Part shown: positions 1 through 3,393 of the stretch, piece after piece | Numbering within the stretch: position 1 is the stretch's first letter | Layout of the letters: every line of letters begins with the position of its first letter | NCBI GenBank assembly: GCA_937934635.1 | Contig: CALGZD010000409.1 | Location: 1 to 6,772 of the forward strand | Direction: 5' to 3' | Source of the DNA: an uncultured Deinococcales bacterium | GTDB lineage: Bacteria > Deinococcota > Deinococci > Deinococcales > Trueperaceae | Length of the DNA: 6,772 bases | Program-made: the position numbers and the translations under genes | Notes under the pieces: model-generated | What the model was told of the DNA's origin: nothing | Database searches by the model: none | What the model saw: only the letters and a program-made list of their open reading frames with translations

Positions 1-181
1 AAAGTACTATTTTACTTTCAATTATGGAATTAAATATGTCTTCTATTATGGCTCCAGTGCCATATACTTCATCGCCTCGTTCTGCCTCTAAATGTGCATT
101 CTCAATTGCTGGCTTGAATATTTGCTCATAGTAATCATCAAAAGGATTACCAAATGGTGAAATTACAAAACACTTTGGCAT
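1..181 (-). CDS. TIR-like / nucleoside deoxyribosyltransferase-like protein, N-terminal 60 residues (cut by window edge)
   Basis: Reading leftwards from an ATG at 181 gives 60 uninterrupted residues that run off the window. The protein opens MPKCFVISPFG, a hydrophobic strand ending in the PFG loop, followed by DDYYEQIFKPAIENAHLEAE and then DEVYGTGAIIEDIFNSIIES. This order (xCFVIxPFG, YYxxIxxPAIExAGL, ADExxGxxxIIxDIxxxIxxAxxVLAD) is one I recognise from a Rossmann-like group related to nucleoside 2-deoxyribosyltransferases and TIR domains, often found as effector or sensor modules in bacterial nucleotide-based immunity. The expected next motif (ADLTGxNPNVFYELG) lies outside the window. The start is supported by AGGAAG on the minus strand (189-194), 7 nt upstream. 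The gene diverges from rnpB. Its full length, any fused domain and its true function cannot be judged here. A plain metabolic N-glycosidase is the main alternative. Confidence 0.75.
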   Translation of the reverse strand, partial: MPKCFVISPFGNPFDDYYEQIFKPAIENAHLEAERGDEVYGTGAIIEDIFNSIIESKIVL

Positions 182-188
182 TACTAAA

Positions 189-194
189 CTTCCT
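189..194 (-). promoter_or_regulatory. Ribosome binding site of the minus-strand TIR-like gene
   Basis: AGGAAG on the minus strand sits 7 nt before the ATG at 181. It is a good Shine-Dalgarno match at normal distance and supports this start codon. Confidence 0.6.
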
Positions 195-238
195 ACTTGC
201 GCTGATTTTTATTAGTAACTCAAAAATCCGAATATAAG

Positions 239-254
239 TTTAGTTTACACTAAA
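239..254. promoter_or_regulatory. Palindrome TTTAGT-N4-ACTAAA in the divergent promoter region of rnpB and the TIR-like gene
   Basis: The short region 195-271 must hold the promoters of both divergent genes. It contains a perfect 6-bp inverted repeat with a 4-nt centre. On the plus strand TAAAAT (251-256) or the weaker GATAAG (260-265) could be the -10 of rnpB, but neither has a convincing -35. The palindrome would fit an operator for either gene; this is only an inference from its position. Confidence 0.25.
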
Positions 255-271
255 ATTCTGATAAGCTTACC

Positions 272-657
272 TTTGCGGTGAGAGGAATTTGGTCGCGTCT
301 TAAAAGCTTTGCCTTTTGGTAGCGCTTTTAAGGTGAGGAAAGTCCGGGCACTACAGGGCAGATTGCTAGTTAACGGCTAGGCACGTAAGGTGACGGCAAG
401 TGCAACAGAGAGTAGACTGCTAACTCAAGTAGCCTTGGCTATTTGAGCAGTGAGGCTGAAAGGGTGGTGTAAGAGACCACCAGTGGATGTGGTGACACGT
501 CCAGCTAGGTAAACCCCAGTTGGTGCAAGCTCCGATAGTGAGTTAGGAATAGCCCGTTCCCGTGATCTCCAGGAAGAGCGCTCGAGCTATCTAGCGATAG
601 ATGGCCCAGATAGATGACCAAACACGACAGAACCCGGCTTACATCCTCTCCCGCAAA
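272..657 (+). ncRNA. rnpB: RNase P RNA (catalytic RNA of ribonuclease P), type A-like
   Basis: RNase P RNA is the ribozyme that removes 5' leaders from precursor tRNAs, together with the RnpA protein. The signature 5' conserved block GAGGAAAGTCCGGGC is at 335-349, and its P4 partner ACAGAACCCGGCTTA is at 627-641, preceded by the typical AGATGACC (about 612-619). The ends are set by helix P1: 272-286 pairs with 644-657 over 14 bp with a single bulged T. P3 is visible as CTTAAAAGC (299-307) with GCTTTTAAG (324-332). An 11-bp stem (424-434 with 437-447) closes a 2-nt loop. A P12-like hairpin follows, GGTGGT (463-468) with ACCACC (476-481), then the conserved TAAACCCC region (about 510-517). The length, about 386 nt, is normal. 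No GC-rich hairpin with a T-run follows the gene; only ATTTTAAAAGTTT is seen after P1, so the terminator is unclear. Confidence 0.95.
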
Positions 658-728
658 TTTTAAAAGTTTAAAACCAGTACTACAACTTATGCATACCTGA
701 TACCGTATCCGAAAATATATGTAATAAA

Positions 729-752
729 CAAATGAACTAGAGCTATCATTTG
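729..752. repeat. Inverted repeat CAAATGA / TCATTTG
   Basis: Perfect 7-bp arms (729-735 and 746-752) enclose 10 nt, which themselves hold a TAG/CTA pair. No T-run follows on either strand, so it does not look like a terminator. It could be the right-end hairpin of the relic element proposed at 729-952. Confidence 0.4.
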
Positions 753-931
753 CTCAACCATATTCTGTGAGTTACCTAGATATCTCCATAAAAATGACAT
801 CAGACTAAACTACGGATATAAACGGAATTGGTATGAAGTGGAGCTATAGCTTCTTTGCCATGATTTTCTAGGATTTTTGTGGGGACTCATCCCATATTTA
901 GCAAAAAGTGGGGTTTGGCTCAAATTAAAAC

Positions 932-952
932 CCTCATAGCTTTGCTATGTGG
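932..952. repeat. Hairpin CC-T-CATAGC-TTT-GCTATG-T-GG
   Basis: A perfect 6-bp stem with a TTT loop (935-949) is extended by two C-G pairs across a T/T mismatch. On the minus strand it is followed by GGGTTTTAATTT and so resembles a rho-independent terminator, but no minus-strand gene lies upstream of it. On the plus strand no T-run follows. It could be a leftover terminator or the left-end hairpin of the relic element. Confidence 0.45.
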
Positions 953-972
953 TAAATGTGCATATCCGCTTA

Positions 973-999
973 TTTACAATGCTTTCTATGTACTATAAT
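973..999 (+). promoter_or_regulatory. Candidate promoter (TTTACA ... TATAAT) upstream of the mraZ leader
   Basis: A perfect -10 hexamer TATAAT is at 994-999. The best -35 is TTTACA at 973-978, giving a 15-bp spacer, which is shorter than ideal. Transcription would start near 1006 and would have to run 400 nt to reach mraZ. It may be an upstream promoter of the division cluster, or belong to a small transcript that I cannot recognise. Confidence 0.35.
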
Positions 1000-1048
1000 G
1001 AATTTTGATGCTAGATACTACAAATTATACCTTAATAAGTAAGGTGAC

Positions 1049-1078
1049 TTGAGTGGGAGTACATGCATCGTGTATACT
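1049..1078 (+). promoter_or_regulatory. Candidate main promoter of the mraZ-rsmH-ftsL-ftsI operon
   Basis: TTGAGT (1049-1054) and TATACT (1073-1078) are separated by 18 bp, a good sigma-70-type arrangement. The expected start is near 1085. The spacer and -10 overlap an imperfect palindrome (about 1059-1079). Two TGGGA boxes begin about 10 nt downstream of the expected start, where a bound MraZ could block transcription. The choice over the 973-999 promoter rests on spacing and on these boxes. Confidence 0.45.
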
Positions 1079-1093
1079 GTTTAACGAGAAGAT

Positions 1094-1110
1094 TGTGGGA
1101 GACTGTGGGA
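1094..1110 (+). promoter_or_regulatory. Probable MraZ-binding boxes (two direct repeats TGTGGGA, 10-bp period)
   Basis: TGTGGGA occurs at 1094-1100 and again at 1104-1110, so two TGGGA cores (1096-1100, 1106-1110) are separated by exactly 5 bp. In E. coli, MraZ binds TGGGN direct repeats with 5-bp spacers upstream of its own gene, so this matches known spacing and sequence. A degenerate third copy (TGTGAGT, 1112-1118) follows slightly out of phase, and a single TGGGA lies upstream at 1054-1058. The site suggests autoregulation of the cluster by MraZ. Confidence 0.5.
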
Positions 1111-1242
1111 ATGTGAGTGTGTGCGTAGCTAAGGCATGATTTAAGGTCTAGTTTTAGCTATGAACTTTACAAGTAAGCGGGAAATTTACTAGAAATTTGC
1201 TGAGTAGCTTGACCTTCAGATTCTAAAAGTCACACTACAAAC

Positions 1243-1296
1243 TTAATTACTTTGTGAGCTAGTTTATCAATTAGAGTTTAGCTGACAAGTAATTAA
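1243..1296 (+). promoter_or_regulatory. Large stem-loop in the mraZ leader
   Basis: TTAATTACTT(T)GT (1243-1255, one bulged T) pairs with ACAAGTAATTAA (1285-1296). After one G/G mismatch, AGCTA (1257-1261) pairs with TAGCT (1279-1283), giving 17 base pairs around a 17-nt loop. The segment 1276-1283 (GTTTAGCT) could instead pair with AGCTAAAC at 1329-1336, so two exclusive folds are possible. No T-run follows, so it is not a simple terminator. A DNA operator is the alternative reading. Confidence 0.4.
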
Positions 1297-1309
1297 TTCA
1301 CTAACTGTT

Positions 1310-1336
1310 TTAGTTTAGCTATTAGTTTAGCTAAAC
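1310..1336 (+). repeat. Tandem 12-bp repeat TTAGTTTAGCTA x2 ending in palindrome GTTTAGCTAAAC
   Basis: Copies at 1310-1321 and 1322-1333 are identical and directly joined. The second copy, extended to 1336, forms the perfect 12-bp palindrome GTTTAGCTAAAC (1325-1336). Related pieces occur nearby (GTTTAGCT at 1276-1283, TTAGCTA at 1373-1379). The repeat may be a protein-binding array or a partner in alternative leader folding. Confidence 0.6.
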
Positions 1337-1375
1337 GTCAGTTGGGGTCTTTAGGAGAATCAGTAGGAGAGATTA

Positions 1376-1391
1376 GCTAGGAGAGCCTAGC
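1376..1391 (+). promoter_or_regulatory. Hairpin GCTAGG-AGAG-CCTAGC enclosing the SD-like sequence before mraZ
   Basis: A perfect 6-bp stem with an AGAG loop lies 15 nt before the mraZ ATG. The best Shine-Dalgarno-like sequence of the gene, AGGAGAG (1379-1385), is inside it and 21 nt from the ATG when unfolded, which is too far. Only a weak GTGAG (1396-1400) lies at normal distance. Translation of mraZ may therefore be weak or controlled. Confidence 0.45.
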
Positions 1392-1406
1392 GTTTGTGAG
1401 TTACTT

Positions 1407-1835
1407 ATGCCATTTGGAGAATTTCAGTACAACTTAGACGATAAGGGGCGGGTAATTGTGCCGCCTACTTTTCGTGATTTTCTGGCAGATGGCATAGTGC
1501 TTACTCGTGGTTTTGAAGGGTGTTTATACGTTTTTCCAAAAGTGGCTTGGTTCAAACTTGAGGCAGAGTTAAAAGAACTGCCGTTGCTAGATCGTGATTC
1601 GAGAGGGCTTGTGCGTTTCCTATATTCGGGAGCAAGCAAGGTTTCGATGGACTCGACTAGTCGTATTACCTTGACCAATGCACTGAGGCGTTTTGCTGGT
1701 ATTGAACATGAAGTTGTTTTTGCTGGTGCGCCGAATCGTTTGGAAATCTGGGATGAGGCTTTGTGGCTCAGTACTATTACTGACTTGCAAAATGCTCCTC
1801 CTGTACCTGAGAGATTAATGGAGCTTGTCGGATGA
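1407..1835 (+). CDS. mraZ: MraZ, transcriptional regulator of the division and cell wall cluster
   Basis: MraZ is a ring-forming DNA-binding protein of the SpoVT-AbrB type, known in other bacteria to repress its own dcw promoter. The 142 residues match the family length and contain two tandem swapped-hairpin domains: the first with DDKGR (11-15) and VIVPPTFRD, the second with SGASKVSMDSTSR (74-86), where DSTSR takes the place of the usual DxxGR. MPFGEFQY at the N-terminus and GFEGCLYVFP (35-44) resemble Deinococcus/Thermus MraZ. ATG at 1407 is the only plausible start: the frame is closed by TAG at 1374-1376, with no ATG, GTG or TTG codon in between. The stop overlaps the rsmH start (ATGA). 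TGGGA boxes at 1096-1110 suggest autoregulation. It is the first gene of the cluster, as in most bacteria. Confidence 0.95.
   Translation: MPFGEFQYNLDDKGRVIVPPTFRDFLADGIVLTRGFEGCLYVFPKVAWFKLEAELKELPLLDRDSRGLVRFLYSGASKVSMDSTSRITLTNALRRFAGIEHEVVFAGAPNRLEIWDEALWLSTITDLQNAPPVPERLMELVG
1820..1823 (+). promoter_or_regulatory. Ribosome binding site of rsmH inside mraZ
   Basis: GGAG lies within the last codons of mraZ, 8 nt before the rsmH ATG. It supports the ATG at 1832, and so the long N-terminal extension of RsmH, and suggests translational coupling. Confidence 0.5.
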
Positions 1836-2893
1836 GCCAGAATAACCACGATAGTCATAACCACGATAGTCATAATTCCCCGAACGATTCAAAAAACGAT
1901 TCAAAAAACGATTCACAAGTAGCGTCAGCACCACATAATCCTGTGATGCTTGAGACTTGTTTAAAAGAGCTCAATCTAAAAGCTGGACAGTGGTATGTCG
2001 ATGGCACCTTTGGTGCTGGTGGACATACACGGGCATTGCTCGAGCAGGGTGTAAAGGTCTTAGCAATCGATAGAGACAATCATGCCCAGCAATATACCGA
2101 AAGCTTAAAAGATAATGTCAATTTTAGATTTATTAAAGGTAATTTTAGAGATTTAGCTTCGCACCTTCGTCGTGCAGGTATCAGCGAAGTCGCTGGTGTC
2201 TTGCTTGATCTTGGTGTGTCATCTATGCAGTTAGATGAAGCAGGCAGGGGTTTTGCCTTCAGGCACGATGGTCCACTGGATATGCGTATGGATGAAGCCA
2301 GCGAGGTTTCTGCTGCTGAAGTTGTTAATCACTTTAGTCAAGAAAAACTGGCTTGGATATTTTTTAAGTATGGCGAAGAGCGCTATAGCAGAAGGTTAGC
2401 TAGGGCAGTTGTTGAAGCAAGGCACAATCAAACGATTACAACGACACAGCAGCTTGCAGACATAATCTTTAAGGCTTATCCAAAAGGTCCACGCAAAGAT
2501 CACCCTGCAAGACGCAGTTTTCAAGGTTTACGCATTTTCGTAAATGACGAACTTGCAGCACTTAGTGATGCACTGAACATGATTGAAAATTCATTGGCAG
2601 ACAGTGGGCGTTTAGTAGTGATGAGCTATCACTCACTAGAAGACCGAATTGTAAAAGAGCATTTACGCTCTAGTAAAAGGCTTCAATCTGTTTACAAAAA
2701 GCCACTGACGCCAAGTGAAGCAGAAATTGAAGCAAATCCAAGAGCACGCAGTGCCAAACTTCGTGTGGCTGAAGCAAGTGTTATTAACGATATTTTGGCA
2801 AATGGCGAGCAAGATTTTACTAGCCAAGATTTTAATAAGCAAGATTTTATGCAAGCAACGATAAGTGGAGATGGGAAGCAGGATGACGACTAG
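1832..2893 (+). CDS. rsmH: 16S rRNA (cytosine(1402)-N(4))-methyltransferase RsmH (MraW)
   Basis: RsmH transfers a methyl group from S-adenosylmethionine to N4 of C1402 in the decoding centre of 16S rRNA. The Rossmann SAM-binding motif DGTFGAGGHT is at residues 57-66, with AIDRD at 78-82. Further family blocks are DLGVSS (126-131), HDGPLDMRMD (145-154), HPARRSFQGLRIFVNDEL (224-241) and SYHSLEDR (265-272), and the usual end ARSAKLRVAE is at 305-314. At 353 residues it is about 40 longer than typical. The surplus is an N-terminal tail of about 34 residues rich in His, Asn, Asp and Ser (NHDSH twice, NDSK repeats) and a C-terminal tail (315-353) with QDFxx repeats. Both tails are encoded by short DNA tandem repeats and look disordered. 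An internal start after the N-terminal repeats is possible, but the well-placed GGAG at 1820 and the ATGA overlap with mraZ favour 1832. The 3' end overlaps the next gene. Confidence 0.96.
   Translation: MSQNNHDSHNHDSHNSPNDSKNDSKNDSQVASAPHNPVMLETCLKELNLKAGQWYVDGTFGAGGHTRALLEQGVKVLAIDRDNHAQQYTESLKDNVNFRFIKGNFRDLASHLRRAGISEVAGVLLDLGVSSMQLDEAGRGFAFRHDGPLDMRMDEASEVSAAEVVNHFSQEKLAWIFFKYGEERYSRRLARAVVEARHNQTITTTQQLADIIFKAYPKGPRKDHPARRSFQGLRIFVNDELAALSDALNMIENSLADSGRLVVMSYHSLEDRIVKEHLRSSKRLQSVYKKPLTPSEAEIEANPRARSAKLRVAEASVINDILANGEQDFTSQDFNKQDFMQATISGDGKQDDD
1844..1873 (+). repeat. Perfect 15-bp tandem duplication in the 5' end of rsmH
   Basis: AACCACGATAGTCAT occurs at 1844-1858 and 1859-1873, directly joined and identical. 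It encodes the repeated NHDSH of the RsmH N-terminal tail. The period is a multiple of three, so changes in copy number keep the reading frame. Confidence 0.9.
1883..1914 (+). repeat. 12-bp tandem repeat (AACGATTCAAAA, 2.7 copies) in the 5' end of rsmH
   Basis: AACGATTC recurs at 1883, 1895 and 1907, with AAAA between copies. It encodes NDSKNDSKNDSQ. It is a second, different in-frame repeat only ten bases after the 15-bp duplication. Confidence 0.9.
2810..2849 (+). repeat. 15-bp imperfect repeat (CAAGATTTTA core, 3 copies) in the 3' end of rsmH
   Basis: The core CAAGATTTTA occurs at 2810-2819, 2825-2834 and 2840-2849, a strict 15-bp period with variable linkers. It encodes the pentapeptides QDFTS, QDFNK and QDFMQ of the RsmH C-terminal tail. 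Confidence 0.85.
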
Positions 2894-3392
2894 ACCAAAA
2901 AGAGTATTGCCAAAATCAGGACTTGGTCGCTTAGCTGGTTTATCTAGTAAAAAACAGCAGCAACCAGAAGCTAGAGAGCCTAGAAAGGCTAGACTAGCTT
3001 CTATACCTGCTTCGGTTAATAAATCTACTGATGAATTTACTGATAAATCTACAAATTTGATGAAAGTGAGTCATGCGCTCACGCTGATTTATATATCTTT
3101 GTTGCTTGCATTCTCAATCGTAGCAGTTGAAAACAACCGTATTCGTAAGTCGCATAGTGAATTGCTTGAAGCACATGATGCTTTATATGTGGAAACACAA
3201 ACGTTGCGTTTACAAGCTGCGGACATCACGAGTCCTTTGGCAATTCGTTCTTGGGCTAGAAGTATGGGCATGGTTCCCTACTATAGTTCAGACATGACGT
3301 TAGAGAAGCTCGAGCCCACCTACACAACTCAAACTACAGTGATGCAACCTACAGTGATGCAACCTACAGCTACACAAGCAGGAGGGCAATAA
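2883..3392 (+). CDS. ftsL: FtsL-like bitopic division protein
   Basis: FtsL-type proteins are small single-pass membrane proteins that join FtsB and FtsQ (DivIC and DivIB) in the divisome and help activate FtsW-FtsI. With ATG at 2883 the product has 169 residues: a basic, low-complexity cytoplasmic part (1-61), one transmembrane helix (about 62-82, ALTLIYISLLLAFSIVAV), a probable coiled coil (about 83-115) and a segment SPLAIRSWARSMGM (117-130), like the region after the coil in FtsL. The last 30 residues are a Thr/Gln/Pro-rich repeat tail. Sequence conservation in this family is low, so the call rests on topology and on its place between rsmH and ftsI. The start is uncertain: GTG at 2865 and ATG at 2871 are in frame. 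I chose 2883 because GGGAAG lies 4 nt upstream, although that distance is short. The overlap with rsmH is 11 bp. Confidence 0.8.
   Translation: MTTRPKRVLPKSGLGRLAGLSSKKQQQPEAREPRKARLASIPASVNKSTDEFTDKSTNLMKVSHALTLIYISLLLAFSIVAVENNRIRKSHSELLEAHDALYVETQTLRLQAADITSPLAIRSWARSMGMVPYYSSDMTLEKLEPTYTTQTTVMQPTVMQPTATQAGGQ
3022..3054 (+). repeat. 12-bp imperfect tandem repeat in ftsL (Thr/Asp-rich segment)
   Basis: Units of the type AAATCTACTGAT / GAATTTACTGAT / AAATCTAC follow one another with a 12-bp period just upstream of the membrane helix. They encode KSTDEFTDKST in the cytoplasmic part of FtsL. The copies differ at several bases. Confidence 0.6.
3334..3370 (+). repeat. 15-bp tandem repeat (CTACAGTGATGCAAC, 2.4 copies) in the 3' end of ftsL
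   Basis: Identical units are at 3334-3348 and 3349-3363, followed by a partial third (CTACAG). They encode TVMQPTVMQPTA in the extracytoplasmic tail of the FtsL-like protein. Confidence 0.9.
3381..3386 (+). promoter_or_regulatory. Ribosome binding site of ftsI
   Basis: GGAGGG lies within the last codons of ftsL, 7 nt before the ATG at 3394. It is the strongest Shine-Dalgarno sequence in the window, in contrast to the weak site before mraZ. Confidence 0.7.
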
Positions 3393-3393
3393 T

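Larger units (their letters stand above)
729..952 (-). mobile_element. Possible relic or MITE of an IS200/IS605-type (TnpB) element
   Basis: On the minus strand a 26-codon frame from ATG at 890 to TAG at 810 ends in SYQFRLYP. The phrase YxFRLYP is the typical opening of TnpB/OrfB proteins of IS200/IS605 elements, but here a stop follows at once and the next translated bases do not look like TnpB. The same frame stays open upstream, back to about position 945. The fragment is flanked by two hairpins, 932-952 (CATAGC-TTT-GCTATG with flanking CC/GG) and 729-752, and this family carries subterminal hairpins at both ends. On the minus strand TTTAC lies just before the 932-952 hairpin; some family members cut at a short motif of this kind. 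A chance match of seven residues in AT-rich spacer is a real alternative, so I hold this weakly. If real, the element cannot code for a working protein. Confidence 0.22.
1085..1406 (+). promoter_or_regulatory. Long structured 5' leader of mraZ
   Basis: If transcription starts near 1085, the mRNA carries about 320 nt before the mraZ start codon. I see no gene in it. It holds the TGGGA boxes, a 17-bp imperfect stem-loop (1243-1296), a perfect tandem 12-bp repeat (1310-1333) ending in a 12-bp palindrome (1325-1336), and a 6-bp hairpin just before the start codon (1376-1391). It matches no riboswitch or leader class that I know. Confidence 0.4.

Noticed and set aside
658..680. Terminator of rnpB
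   Set aside because: After helix P1 there are only short T and A runs without a stem, so I cannot support a terminator call.
905..913. AAAGTGGGG as a MraZ box of the Mycoplasma type
   Set aside because: It is a single copy, about 500 bp from mraZ, upstream of the promoter candidates and inside the possible relic; repeated boxes would be needed.
932..952. Rho-independent terminator on the minus strand (hairpin followed by GGGTTTTAATTT)
   Set aside because: The shape fits, but no minus-strand gene ends there, so I list it only as a hairpin that may belong to a relic element.
1043..1083. Small leader peptide starting with TTG at 1049 after AAGGTG
   Set aside because: It has only 11 codons with no feature of an attenuator peptide, and it overlaps the candidate promoter.
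1424..1873. A 149-codon open frame on the minus strand across mraZ
   Set aside because: It lies opposite a certain gene, has no recognisable domain, and its residues read as the complement of mraZ and of the rsmH repeats. It is a shadow frame.
1844..1914. CRISPR-like or recombination array in the rsmH start
   Set aside because: The units are directly joined without spacers and lie in coding frame, so they are simple tandem duplications.
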